Part shown: positions 24,657 to 32,433 of the stretch, one piece after another
Layout: each line of letters opens with the position of its first letter
Position numbering within the stretch: the stretch's first letter is position 1
Assembly (NCBI GenBank): GCA_964250775.1
Contig: CAXUHK010000020.1
Location: 1 to 36,377 of the forward strand
Direction of reading: 5' to 3'
From: CAVRQM01 sp964250775
GTDB lineage: Bacteria > Pseudomonadota > Alphaproteobacteria > Acetobacterales > Acetobacteraceae
DNA: 36,377 nucleotides
Notes under the pieces: generated by a model
The model's database searches: none
The model's input: the letters and a program-made list of their open reading frames with translations, nothing else
Told to the model about the DNA's origin: nothing
Made by a program: the position numbers and the translations under genes

Positions 24657-24989
24657 ATGCGCTTGGTCGTGGCCCTGGCGGCGGTGCTGGGCCTGTGGCT
24701 GCAGGCCTTGATGCCCGCCTCCGAGGCTGTGGCCTCGCCGCGCGATGCGGGGTTGGCGGCCTTTTGCGGCCATCCGACGCCGCATCCGACAACGCCTGGG
24801 CCGATCGGGCACGATCATCGGCACTGTCCGCTGTGCCAGGCCAGTCCGTTGGTGGCGATCCTGCCGCCCGTGCCTCGCGTACTCCCGCCGGCATGGGCCG
24901 TGATCGCCGCGATTTCGGTGTCCAGCGACACCGCGCCAGTCACGGCATGTCGCGCTTACGCCTCGCGGGCGCCTCCTGGGATCGGCTGA
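24657..24989 (+). CDS. DUF2946-like secreted protein with His/Cys metal-binding motif
   Basis: A 110-residue protein with an N-terminal signal or anchor helix, MRLVVALAAVLGLWLQALMP, then C37 and GHDHRHCPLC (His52, 54, 56; Cys57, 60), which looks suited to binding copper. DUF2946 proteins carry a similar HCPxC core and cluster with copper genes. The start could instead be a TTG at 24636 preceded by TAGG, adding seven residues. It lies 40 bases before copC and so probably opens the copper operon. Confidence 0.68.
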   Translation: MRLVVALAAVLGLWLQALMPASEAVASPRDAGLAAFCGHPTPHPTTPGPIGHDHRHCPLCQASPLVAILPPVPRVLPPAWAVIAAISVSSDTAPVTACRAYASRAPPGIG

Positions 24990-25029
24990 GCCCCGCCTCA
25001 ACCGATCCACCCAATTCAGGAGTGCTTCC

Positions 25030-25398
25030 ATGCGCCATGTCATCCTGCGCGGCGGGTTCGCCGCCACGCTGGCCTGTGGCTTTTCGGTCGCCGCTTTCGC
25101 CCACGCCCACCTCGCGGAGGCCGTTCCGGCGGCCGGTAGCACGCTGGCGCAGGCGCCGAGCGAGATCGCCATCCGCTTCACCGAGGAGCTGGAGCCACGC
25201 TTCTCGAAGATCGAGGTGTTCGACCGGCGCGGTCATGCCGTGACCGCCGGCCCCGCCCACTTGGTCGGCGGCGACGCCACCCGCCTCGCGGCGCCTTTGA
25301 AGAAGCTGGCTGCGGGCGCCTACAAGGTGGTGTGGCACGCCACCGCGACCGACACCCACAAGACGCAAGGCGACTTCCTCTTCACCGTGGCGCCGTAG
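25030..25398 (+). CDS. copC: CopC-type periplasmic copper-binding protein
   Basis: A 122-residue protein. Seen: a signal peptide with probable cleavage after AFA (residue 24), leaving a mature HAHLAEAVPAAG start whose N-terminal His is a Cu(II) ligand in CopC. Then come a beta-sandwich with IAIRFTEELEPRFSKIEVFD and the C-terminal WHATATDTHKTQGDFLFTV, which holds the second Asp/His ligands. It binds and delivers copper in the periplasm. CopD is not adjacent. Three bases separate its stop from the next start. Confidence 0.93.
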   Translation: MRHVILRGGFAATLACGFSVAAFAHAHLAEAVPAAGSTLAQAPSEIAIRFTEELEPRFSKIEVFDRRGHAVTAGPAHLVGGDATRLAAPLKKLAAGAYKVVWHATATDTHKTQGDFLFTVAP

Positions 25399-25401
25399 GC
25401 G

Positions 25402-26001
25402 ATGGCGATGCCCGAGCGATCCCGCCTGGCGGTCTTGGCGGTGGTCGCGGCGCTGGTGGTGACACTTGCCGGCGTCACCGGATGGGCGCTGTTCGCCCGC
25501 CCCGACGCGCCGCCCGACGCCGGGATCGGCGGCGCGTTCAACCTGGTCGACAAGGACGGCCGGAGCGTCACCGATCGCGACCTGCGCGGCCGCTACGCGT
25601 TGCTCTATTTCGGCTACACCTTCTGCCCGGACGTCTGCCCGACCACGCTGAACGCGGTGGCGGCGGCGGTCGACCTGCTCGGGCCGCAAGCGAGGCTGAC
25701 GCCAGTGTTCGTCACCGTCGACCCCAAGCGCGACACCCCGAAGGTGGTGGGCGACTACGTGGCCGCGTTCTCGCCCCGGCTGCTCGGCTTGACCGGAACG
25801 CCGGAGCAGGTCGCGGCGGCGACCAGCGCCTATCGCGTCTACGCCGCACCGCACCGCACCGGGCCGGGGCCGAACGACTACACAATGGACCATACCTCGC
25901 TGCTCTACCTCATGGCGCCCGACGGGCATTTCGTGGCGCCGATCCGCGCCGACCAGACGCCGACGGCGATGGCCGAGGACATCAAGAGGAACATGACATG
26001 A
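25402..26001 (+). CDS. SCO1/SenC-family copper chaperone
   Basis: A 199-residue thioredoxin-fold protein with one N-terminal membrane anchor (about 10-31). Seen: the copper-binding CPDVC (C75, C79) in YFGYTFCPDVCPTTLN, VFVTVDPKRDTP, and the third ligand His164 in YTMDHTSLLYL. It delivers copper to, or reduces the thiols of, the CuA site in cytochrome oxidase subunit II. Start at 25402 (ATG), with a second ATG two codons later. Its stop overlaps the next ATG. Confidence 0.93.
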   Translation: MAMPERSRLAVLAVVAALVVTLAGVTGWALFARPDAPPDAGIGGAFNLVDKDGRSVTDRDLRGRYALLYFGYTFCPDVCPTTLNAVAAAVDLLGPQARLTPVFVTVDPKRDTPKVVGDYVAAFSPRLLGLTGTPEQVAAATSAYRVYAAPHRTGPGPNDYTMDHTSLLYLMAPDGHFVAPIRADQTPTAMAEDIKRNMT

Positions 26002-26447
26002 GCCTTCCGACCTCCGCCGCCGCGCTGCTCGCGGCCTCGCTGCTGGTTCCGTGCGCGGCTTCGGCGCAAGCCGCCGCTCAGGTCGAGGTCGAGCAGGCCT
26101 GGGCGCGCGCCACGCCCGGCGCGGCGCGCGGACGGGCGCGGTTAAAGGACCGGCGCCCCCCCGCCGCCGACCGGCTGGCCTCGGTCAGCACCCCGGTCGC
26201 CGGCATGGCCATGCTGCACCAGTCGCGCGAGGTCGGGGGCGTCATGCGAATGCGCGATGTCGATGGCTTGGCGCTCCCGGCCGGGCGCTCGGTCGCGATG
26301 CGACCGGGGGGCCTGCATGTCATGCTGATGGACCTGGCGCATCCGCTGACCATGGGGCAGCGGTTTGCGGTGACGCTCACCTTCGACCACGCGCCGCCGG
26401 TGACGGCGGACGTCACCGTGGCGCGCGCCGGCGCCATTACCCCGTAA
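25998..26447 (+). CDS. PCu(A)C periplasmic copper chaperone
   Basis: A 149-residue protein with a signal peptide (cleavage near ASA-QA, residue 23). The Cu(I) motif H-X10-M-X21-H-X-M is met exactly: H74, M85, H107, M109. It supplies copper to CuA together with the SCO protein, to which it is coupled by ATGA. Residues 43-56 (RARLKDRRPPAAD region) do not look like the family, which usually has a TGAAYLTI..N-like strand here. The DNA at about 26129-26163 may be corrupted. Confidence 0.88.
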   Translation: MSLPTSAAALLAASLLVPCAASAQAAAQVEVEQAWARATPGAARGRARLKDRRPPAADRLASVSTPVAGMAMLHQSREVGGVMRMRDVDGLALPAGRSVAMRPGGLHVMLMDLAHPLTMGQRFAVTLTFDHAPPVTADVTVARAGAITP

Positions 26448-26519
26448 GCGTCGCGCAACGTTGCCTCGCCGCGCGGCGTTACCCAGCCACGCTGGCAGGG
26501 TGCCGGTTGGGAGGGTAAC

Positions 26520-26783
26520 ATGGGACTAGGGATTATCGGCTGGATCGTGCTGGGCCTGATCGCCGGCTTCATCGCCAGCAAGATCGTCAACAACCAGGGC
26601 GAGGGTGTCATGGTCGACATCATCCTGGGCATCGTGGGCGCCTTGGTCGGCGGCTTCATCTTCAACTTCTTCGGCGCCGGCGGGGTCAGCGGCTTCAACG
26701 TCTACAGCCTGATCGTGGCCGTGGTCGGCGCCATCGTGGTGCTGATGATCTATCACGCGATCGCCGGCCGCCGGCGCATCTAG
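26520..26783 (+). CDS. GlsB/YeaQ/YmgE family (transglycosylase-associated) membrane protein
   Basis: An 87-residue protein with three hydrophobic helices. Seen: GIIGWIVLGLIAGFIASKIV, GVMVDIILGIVGALVGGFIF and SLIVAVVGAIVVLMIYHAI, each Gly-rich as in PF04226. Often stress-induced; molecular role unknown. GGGAGGG precedes the ATG at good spacing. It ends next to a low-quality contig end. Confidence 0.92.
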   Translation: MGLGIIGWIVLGLIAGFIASKIVNNQGEGVMVDIILGIVGALVGGFIFNFFGAGGVSGFNVYSLIVAVVGAIVVLMIYHAIAGRRRI

Positions 26784-26940
26784 CCTGCCCGCCCGCGGGC
26801 GGGCCCCGCCCGCCCCGGGGGGCCCCACCGCCCCGGGCCCCCGGCGAGCTCGCGGACGAGCGCATCTTCGNNNNNNNNNNCCCCGCCGCGGCCCCAGCAC
26901 CCCGCCCCGCCGGGGCCCTCCCCCGCCCGCCGGCGTCGCC
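26784..26940. other. N-gap 3 with low-quality GC-only flanks
   Basis: Ten N at 26871-26880 lie between convergent genes. The flanks are almost pure G/C, including an 18-bp palindrome gcccgcccgcgggcgggc at 26787-26804. This could be part of a terminator or be read-tail noise. Unlike the other two gaps, I could not align the flanks convincingly, so the true distance is unknown. No gene is visible here. Confidence 0.6.
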
Positions 26941-28848
26941 TCAGATCGCCACGCGCACGCCGAGTTCGACCACGCGGTCGCTCGGGATGCGCAGGAATTC
27001 CACCGCCGAGCTGGCGTTGCGCGCCATGAGCAGGAACAGCCACAGCCGCCACACCGGCATCCGCGGCACCATCGCCGGCACCAGCGTCTCGCGCCCCAGG
27101 AAATAGCTCGCCTGCATCGGGTCGAAATCGACGCCCTGCTCGCGCAGCGCGTTGAGGTCGCGCGGCATGTTCGGGCTCTCCATGAAGCCGTAGCGGATCA
27201 GCACCCGGTGGATGCCCGGAGCCAGTTGCGTGACCACGCTGCGCTCGCTGGCCGGCACTTCCGGCACGTCGAGGTTGGAGACGGTGACGAACAACACCCG
27301 TTCGTGCAGCACCTTGTTGTGCTTGAGGTTGTGCAGCAGCGCGGCCGGGACGTAGTCCGGGTTGCCGGTCATGAAGATCGCCATGCCCGGCACCCGCACG
27401 GTGCGCGATTGCGGTAGCCGGCCCAGGAACGAAGCCAGCAATAGGCTGTCCTGCTTCCAGCGCGCGAACAGCAGGTCGCGCCCACGTTTCCACGACGTCA
27501 TCATCAGCAGCAGCGCCAGGCCCAACACCAGCGGCACCCAGCCGCCCTCCGGCACCTTCAGCGCGTTGGCGGCGAAGAACACCAGGTCGATCGCGAAGAA
27601 GCCGCCGAACACCAGCAGCGCCAGCGGCCGCGACCAGCCGAACTGCCGCCGGAACACCACCGCGGCGAGGATGCAAGTACAGATGAAGGTGCCGGTGACG
27701 GCGATGCCGTATGCCGCCGCCAGCGCGTCGCTGCTGCGGAACGCGAACACCAGCACCAGCACGCCCACCATCAGCACGGTGTTGATCTGCGGCACGTAGA
27801 TCTGGCCTTCCTCGGTGGCGCTGGTGTGGGTCACGGTCATGCGCGGCAGGAAGCCCAGCTGCATGCATTGCCGCGCCATCGAGTAGGCGCCCGAGATCAG
27901 CGCCTGGCTGGCGATCACCGTGGCGGCGGTGGCGAGGATCACCAGCGGCAGCCGCAGCCATGGCGGGGCGAGCAGGTAGAACGGGTTCGCCAGCGCGCTG
28001 GGATCCCACAGCACCAGCGCGCCCTGGCCGAAATAGTTGAGCGCCAGGCAGGGCAGCACGAACAGCAGCCACGCCATCCGGATCGGCTGCGCCCCGAAAT
28101 GCCCCATGTCGGCGTACAGCGCCTCGGCCCCCGTCACCGCCAGCACCACCGAACCGAGCGCCACGAACGCCAGCGTCCGGTAGTGCAGGCAGAACGTCAC
28201 GGCATAGGTCGGCGACAGCGCCCGCAGCACGAACGGGTGCTCGGCGAGCTGCAGCGCGCCCAGCACGCCGATCGCCGCGAACCACAGCACCATGATCGGG
28301 CCGAACACCCGGCCGACGCTGCCGGTGCCGCGGTACTGCGCGGCGAACAGCAGCACGATCACCACCGCCGAGATCGGCAGCACGAACTCCGCGAGCGGCG
28401 GTGCCGCGATCTCCAGCCCCTCGACCGCCGAGAGCACCGAGATCGCCGGCGTGATCGCCCCGTCGCCGAAGAACAGGCAGGCGCCGGTCACGCCCGCGAC
28501 CGCCAGCATGGTGCGCAGCCGCGGCCCGGTGGCGGAGCGCTGCGCCAGCGCCATCAAAGCCAGGATGCCGCCCTCGCCGCGGTTGTCCGCCTGCATCACC
28601 AGCAGCACGTATTTGACGGTGACGATCAGCACCAGCGACCAGAAGATCAGCGACAGGATGCCCAGCACCTCGAGCGCGCCGACGCCCGGCCGCATGAAGT
28701 GCGTGAGGCTGGCCTTGAAGGCGTAGAGCGGACTGGTGCCGATGTCGCCGTAGACCACGCCGAGCACGCCGAGCAGCAAGGCGAGGCGGATCGGCCGGCG
28801 GTGTTCGACGCTGGTTATGGCATCTGCTGTGATGGCGTCAGCCGTCAT
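26941..28848 (-). CDS. kup: Kup-family low-affinity potassium transporter
   Basis: A 635-residue K+/H+ symporter of the inner membrane with about 12 helices and a cytosolic C-terminal domain. Seen: LLLGVLGVVYGDIGTSPLYA (24-43) with the family GDIGTSPLYA motif, VLLVMQADNRGEGGILALMA, FFGDGAITPAISVLSAVEGL, ISGAYSMARQCMQLGFLPRM and GWVPLVLGL. The ATG at 28848 is chosen because it precedes the conserved region by about 20 residues, with AGGA upstream. The N-terminus has an imperfect 15-bp tandem repeat giving TADAITADAIT. Confidence 0.95.
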   Translation of the reverse strand: MTADAITADAITSVEHRRPIRLALLLGVLGVVYGDIGTSPLYAFKASLTHFMRPGVGALEVLGILSLIFWSLVLIVTVKYVLLVMQADNRGEGGILALMALAQRSATGPRLRTMLAVAGVTGACLFFGDGAITPAISVLSAVEGLEIAAPPLAEFVLPISAVVIVLLFAAQYRGTGSVGRVFGPIMVLWFAAIGVLGALQLAEHPFVLRALSPTYAVTFCLHYRTLAFVALGSVVLAVTGAEALYADMGHFGAQPIRMAWLLFVLPCLALNYFGQGALVLWDPSALANPFYLLAPPWLRLPLVILATAATVIASQALISGAYSMARQCMQLGFLPRMTVTHTSATEEGQIYVPQINTVLMVGVLVLVFAFRSSDALAAAYGIAVTGTFICTCILAAVVFRRQFGWSRPLALLVFGGFFAIDLVFFAANALKVPEGGWVPLVLGLALLLMMTSWKRGRDLLFARWKQDSLLLASFLGRLPQSRTVRVPGMAIFMTGNPDYVPAALLHNLKHNKVLHERVLFVTVSNLDVPEVPASERSVVTQLAPGIHRVLIRYGFMESPNMPRDLNALREQGVDFDPMQASYFLGRETLVPAMVPRMPVWRLWLFLLMARNASSAVEFLRIPSDRVVELGVRVAI

Positions 28849-28933
28849 GGTGGCGGTGTCCTGGGTGCGGCTGCGGGCGGCGGACCGATACGCCGGGCCT
28901 GCCAGCCACGCAAGCCCCCGGTCCGCCGGCCAG

Positions 28934-29650
28934 TCAGCTGGCCTGTCGTCCGGCCGGGCGATGGCCGAAGATGGCGCTGCCGACCCGCACATGGGTGGCG
29001 CCGTGGCGGATCGCCGCCGCGAAATCGGCCGACATCCCCATCGAGACGGTGGCGAGGTTGTGCCGCGCCGCGCAGGCGGCCAACCAGGCGAAATGCGGCG
29101 CCGGGTCGCCTTCGAGCGGCGGGATGCCCATGACGCCCACCAGGTTTCCGCCGAACCGCGCCCGGCACTCGACGATAAAGGCGTCGGCCTGGTCGCGTGG
29201 GATGCCGGCCTTCTGCGGCTCGTCGCCGACATTGACCTGCACCAGCAGCGTGGGGCAGCGTCCCTCGCGCTGCGCCGCCTCGGTCAGCGCCTCGGCGAGC
29301 CGGGGGCGGTCTAGGCTCTCCACCACGTCGGCGACCCGTATTGCGTCGCGCGCCTTGTTGGTCTGCAGCGGGCCGATCAGGTGCAGCCGCAATGACGGAT
29401 GGGCGGCGCGCAGCGGCGGGAACTTGGCCATCGCCTCCTGCACGCGGTTTTCGCCGAAATGCGACTGCCCGGCCGCCAGCGCCGCCGCGACGGCGGCGCC
29501 GGGATGGGTCTTGGACACCGCCACCAGGGTCACGGCGGCGGCGGCGGGCCGGGCGGGGGGGCAGGGGGCGGCTATGGGGGCGGGGACTATCGCCAGCGCC
29601 GCCGCCACATCGGGTTCCGGCGAGGCGGGGGAGGCGAGAGGTTCGGACAT
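28934..29650 (-). CDS. YggS/PROSC-family PLP-binding protein
   Basis: A 238-residue fold III PLP carrier involved in vitamin B6 and amino-acid homeostasis. Seen: the PLP lysine K47 in TLVAVSKTHP, FGENRVQEAMAK, LHLIGPLQTNKAR, LVQVNVGDEPQKAGI and the phosphate-binding end SMGMSADFAAAIRHGATHVR with VGSAIFG. The N-terminal VPAPIAAPCPPARPAAAAVT aligns ungapped with the family's usual VRARIAAAxxxAGRxP-like helix but with Arg replaced by Pro several times. This suggests G-to-C base-call errors at about 29530-29590. The start codon overlaps that of the divergent gene; a GTG at 29608 is an alternative. Confidence 0.92.
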   Translation of the reverse strand: MSEPLASPASPEPDVAAALAIVPAPIAAPCPPARPAAAAVTLVAVSKTHPGAAVAAALAAGQSHFGENRVQEAMAKFPPLRAAHPSLRLHLIGPLQTNKARDAIRVADVVESLDRPRLAEALTEAAQREGRCPTLLVQVNVGDEPQKAGIPRDQADAFIVECRARFGGNLVGVMGIPPLEGDPAPHFAWLAACAARHNLATVSMGMSADFAAAIRHGATHVRVGSAIFGHRPAGRQAS

Positions 29651-30251
29651 GGACGATAGGCTTGTGGCATGGGCGCGCCAGGTCAAGGCGCGCCGAAAGG
29701 GAACGGACGCAGGCCGACGGTCGCCGCCGCTGTGGCTGTTCACCGACGATCGCCGGCTGCCCGACCCGTGCGCGGCGGTCGCGGCGCTGCCGCGCGGCCT
29801 GGCCGGCGTGGTGTTCCGTCACGACGGCGCGCCCGGCCGGGCGGTGCTGGCGCTGCGGGTGGCGCGCCTGTGCCGCGAGCGTCGGCTTGTCCTCGCGGTC
29901 GCGGGCGACTGGCGCTTGGCGGCGCGATGCCATGCCGGGCTGCATCTGCGCGCTGGCCACGCGCCGGTCGCGCCGCGCTGGATGCGCCACCTCACCGCCT
30001 CGGCGCATGGGCGCGCCGACGTCGTGCGCGGGCGTCGGGCGGATACCGCGCTGGGGTTCATCTCGCCGGTGTTCGTGACGGCGAGTCACCCGGTGGCGCG
30101 CGGCTTGGGCCCGGCACGCTGGGCGCGCCTGGCACGCCTGGCGGGTGGCCGGGCGGCAGCGCTTGGCGGCCTTGACGGCGCGACCGTGCGGCGCCTGCCG
30201 GGCTGCGCCGGAGCCGGGGCGATCTCGGCCTTGGCGCCAAAATCCGTGTGA
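29649..30251 (+). CDS. TenI/thiamine-phosphate synthase-like protein
   Basis: A 200-residue TIM-barrel-like protein. Seen: LWLFTDDRRLPDP, the degenerate GLHLRAGH in place of the DGVHLGQ motif, LTASAHG, and GFISPVFVTASHP matching the GPVF.T.SHP block of ThiE/TenI. The N-terminal pyrophosphate-binding residues of true ThiE are not evident, so TMP synthase activity is doubtful; TenI-like thiazole aromatisation or an unrelated role is possible. GAGAGG precedes the ATG. It is divergent from the yggS-like gene with start codons overlapping by two bases. Confidence 0.75.
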   Translation: MDDRLVAWARQVKARRKGTDAGRRSPPLWLFTDDRRLPDPCAAVAALPRGLAGVVFRHDGAPGRAVLALRVARLCRERRLVLAVAGDWRLAARCHAGLHLRAGHAPVAPRWMRHLTASAHGRADVVRGRRADTALGFISPVFVTASHPVARGLGPARWARLARLAGGRAAALGGLDGATVRRLPGCAGAGAISALAPKSV

Positions 30252-30314
30252 CGCCTGCGTGTCCATGAGGTCACAGTGTTTCGCAATTGCCATGACAGGT
30301 CTCTGTGCAAGGTT

Positions 30315-30383
30315 GCGAGATCGTGAACGGCCAGGCCATATTCGGGCACAGGTTCGGCAGCACCCAACCCACGATCTCGCGGC
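30315..30383 (+). promoter_or_regulatory. Long-range inverted repeat in the porin leader
   Basis: GCGAGATCGTG at 30315-30325 is exactly complementary to CACGATCTCGC at 30370-30380, with 44 bases between. In RNA the stem extends outward by two U-G pairs and a G-C pair (30312-30314 with 30381-30383). It lies 80 bases before the porin start in the 212-base gene-free interval. It could be a leader-mRNA structure or a pair of operator half-sites; I cannot tell which. Confidence 0.5.
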
Positions 30384-30463
30384 ATCTCCGCGTAGGGCAG
30401 AAGGGGAGATGGGGCGGGATCTAAAACGTCTGCCGGGCTATCCGGCGCTATGAGGAGGATGAA

Positions 30464-31717
30464 ATGCGTAAGCTGCTGCTGGCCACCTCGGCTCTGCTCG
30501 GCGCGTCGGTAGGCATCGCGGGCGTCGCCACCGCAGGCACGCTGACCCCGAACGCTCCCAACCCGGCTCCCGGCTCCATCACCGTGACGCTGAACGCGTT
30601 GGTCGAAGCGTTCGGCATCGCCGGCACCGATTCGGGCAGCAACGGCGGACCCTCCGGCGTCAAGCGCCAGAACTACGCGGTCGCGTCCTACACCCGACTG
30701 TATCCCTCGTTCGACGGCGTGCTGGCCAACGGCATCAAGTACGGCGGCTCGGTCGAAATCCGGCAGTATTCCGGCTTCGGCGCCACCTCCACCTCTTCGG
30801 CCCTGTCGAGCCTCTACGCGCAGCGCGAGTTCGTTTACGTCGGCGCCGACAAGTTCGGTAAGATCTCGCTCGGCACCCCGGTGCAGCCATCGGAACTGTT
30901 CCAAGTTGGTAACGAGGTCGGGTTCAACACCGGCGGCTGGGACGGCGACATTCCCGGCTTCTTCAACGGTGGCGGCCTGAAGTACATGATCGACGACGAC
31001 AACGACCGCAACGAAAAGGTCGTGTACGTCTCGCCGCAGGTCGCCGGCTTCGACTTTGGCGCGTCGTTCGAGCCGAACTCCTCGATCAACAACTTCGGCG
31101 GCAGCGACGCCCGCACCATCTCCGCCCCGACCACCTCCGGGAACGTGCAGATCGGCAAGCGCATCAACACCGTCGACGCCGCACTGCGCTACCAGGCCGC
31201 GTTCGGGCCGGTCGGCTTCAAGGCCAACGCCGCGGCCTCGTACGGCGGCGTGGTCCGCGCCACCGACGCGCTGAGCAACCGCGACTTCACGCTGTACGCC
31301 GGCGGCATCGCGGCCACCCTGGGCGGGTTCGAGATTGGCGGCCACATCGACTCGGGCGTCTACGGCGACGACCTCGGCACCATCCGGCGCGGCGCCACCG
31401 GCACCACCGCCTACATCGCCGGCGGCCAGTACACGTTCGGCCCGATCGTGATCGGCGCGAACTACTATGCTTACGACTCCGGCGAGTTCAAGGCGACGGC
31501 GGGGGTTGGCGGCTTGGGCAGGGGCGGCGGGCTGCACGCCTACGGCGTCGCGGCTGGCGGCACCTATACCCTGGCACCTGGCGCGTCGGTGTTCCTCGAG
31601 TACCTGTTCGGCCAGCAGCACGCCAACAACATCGACATCACCACCGAAACCTCGTCCGCCATCCACAACCGGGTTCGCTCGCAAGCCTTCGGCCTCGGCA
31701 CCGCGTTCAAGTGGTGA
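30464..31717 (+). CDS. Outer-membrane porin (Porin_4 type)
   Basis: A 417-residue beta-barrel. Seen: a signal peptide MRKLLLATSALLGASVGIAG, cleaved near ATA-G (residue 24). Alternating amphipathic strands run throughout (for example YGGSVEIRQYSGF, FVYVGADKFGKISLGTPVQP), followed by an Asp-rich loop (IDDDNDRNEK). The C-terminal strand ends in Phe-Lys-Trp, the aromatic-ended signature read by the BAM machinery. GAGGAGGATGAA before the ATG is a strong ribosome-binding site, consistent with high expression. Likely a general diffusion porin. Confidence 0.93.
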   Translation: MRKLLLATSALLGASVGIAGVATAGTLTPNAPNPAPGSITVTLNALVEAFGIAGTDSGSNGGPSGVKRQNYAVASYTRLYPSFDGVLANGIKYGGSVEIRQYSGFGATSTSSALSSLYAQREFVYVGADKFGKISLGTPVQPSELFQVGNEVGFNTGGWDGDIPGFFNGGGLKYMIDDDNDRNEKVVYVSPQVAGFDFGASFEPNSSINNFGGSDARTISAPTTSGNVQIGKRINTVDAALRYQAAFGPVGFKANAAASYGGVVRATDALSNRDFTLYAGGIAATLGGFEIGGHIDSGVYGDDLGTIRRGATGTTAYIAGGQYTFGPIVIGANYYAYDSGEFKATAGVGGLGRGGGLHAYGVAAGGTYTLAPGASVFLEYLFGQQHANNIDITTETSSAIHNRVRSQAFGLGTAFKW

Positions 31718-31743
31718 CGCGCTGACCAGCGTCGCGTGACGGC

Positions 31744-31781
31744 GGCGGGGGTGGTGGGCAACCATCGCCCCCGCCTTGCTT
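31744..31781 (+). terminator. Hairpin terminator after the porin gene
   Basis: Stem ggcggggg (31744-31751) pairs with cccccgcc (31768-31775), with an inner tggt/acca extension. It is followed by ttgctt. The T-run is short, so strength is uncertain. Confidence 0.5.
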
Positions 31782-31897
31782 GGCCGGCGGAACCGACGGC
31801 CATGGATGTTCCGAGTGGGCCTTGGCGGGCAGGTGGGCGTTCGCTAAACAGTCTCGCGCGCGACGCTGGCGCGCTCTCAGCGAGGCGGCCTCCGATC

Positions 31898-32425
31898 ATG
31901 TTGTTCCGAAACGCCGGTATCGTTTCAGTCGCGGTTGGGCTCCTGGGCCTTACCGGCTGCAGCGGCAGCAAGTACCTGCCGGCCACGGCGTACAACGATC
32001 CCCGCTATCGCGGCCCCGGCGTCGGCAACCTGTCCGGCGACAACGGCACCCTGTTCACGACCGCCAAGTCGCGTCCCTCCGGCGAGGCCGGCGGCGGGGC
32101 CGGGCTTGGCGTCAACGCCTATCTCTGGCGCGGCGCGCTCGATACGCTGTCGTTCATGCCGTTGGCCTCGGCCGATCCGTTCGGCGGCGTCATCATCACC
32201 GAATGGTACGAGCCGCCGGCCTCGCCCGGCGAGCGGTTCAAGGCCACCGCCTACATACTGGGCCGTCAGCTCCGCGCCGACGGGGTGAAGCTGACGCTGT
32301 TCCGGCAGACCCTGACCGACGGGCAATGGGTGGACGCGGCGGTGGCTCCCGCCACCACCGGCGAGATCGAGAACAAGGTGCTCGCCCGCGCGCGCGAGCT
32401 GCGCTCGCAATCGGCCGAACGGTAA
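31898..32425 (+). CDS. DUF3576 lipoprotein
   Basis: A 175-residue protein. Seen: a lipoprotein signal with lipobox LTGC (MLFRNAGIVSVAVGLLGLTG then C), then YLWRGALDTLSFMPLASADP and FGGVIITEWYEPP, which identify the alphaproteobacterial DUF3576 family, and VKLTLFRQTLTDGQWVDA. The ATG at 31898 is chosen because it starts the signal peptide; longer frames upstream are not conserved-looking. Known: it commonly precedes leuS-lptE in alphaproteobacteria, suggesting an envelope role. leuS starts 8 bases later. Confidence 0.9.
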   Translation: MLFRNAGIVSVAVGLLGLTGCSGSKYLPATAYNDPRYRGPGVGNLSGDNGTLFTTAKSRPSGEAGGGAGLGVNAYLWRGALDTLSFMPLASADPFGGVIITEWYEPPASPGERFKATAYILGRQLRADGVKLTLFRQTLTDGQWVDAAVAPATTGEIENKVLARARELRSQSAER

Positions 32426-32433
32426 CGGCCCGC

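Noticed and set aside
26787..26804. 18-bp palindrome as a confident terminator between glsB-like and kup
   Set aside because: It sits in low-quality GC-only sequence beside an N-gap, so it may be noise.
29669..30175. Second-frame ORF over the TenI-like gene
   Set aside because: Low-complexity Arg/Ala/Gly translation typical of a shifted frame in GC-rich coding DNA.
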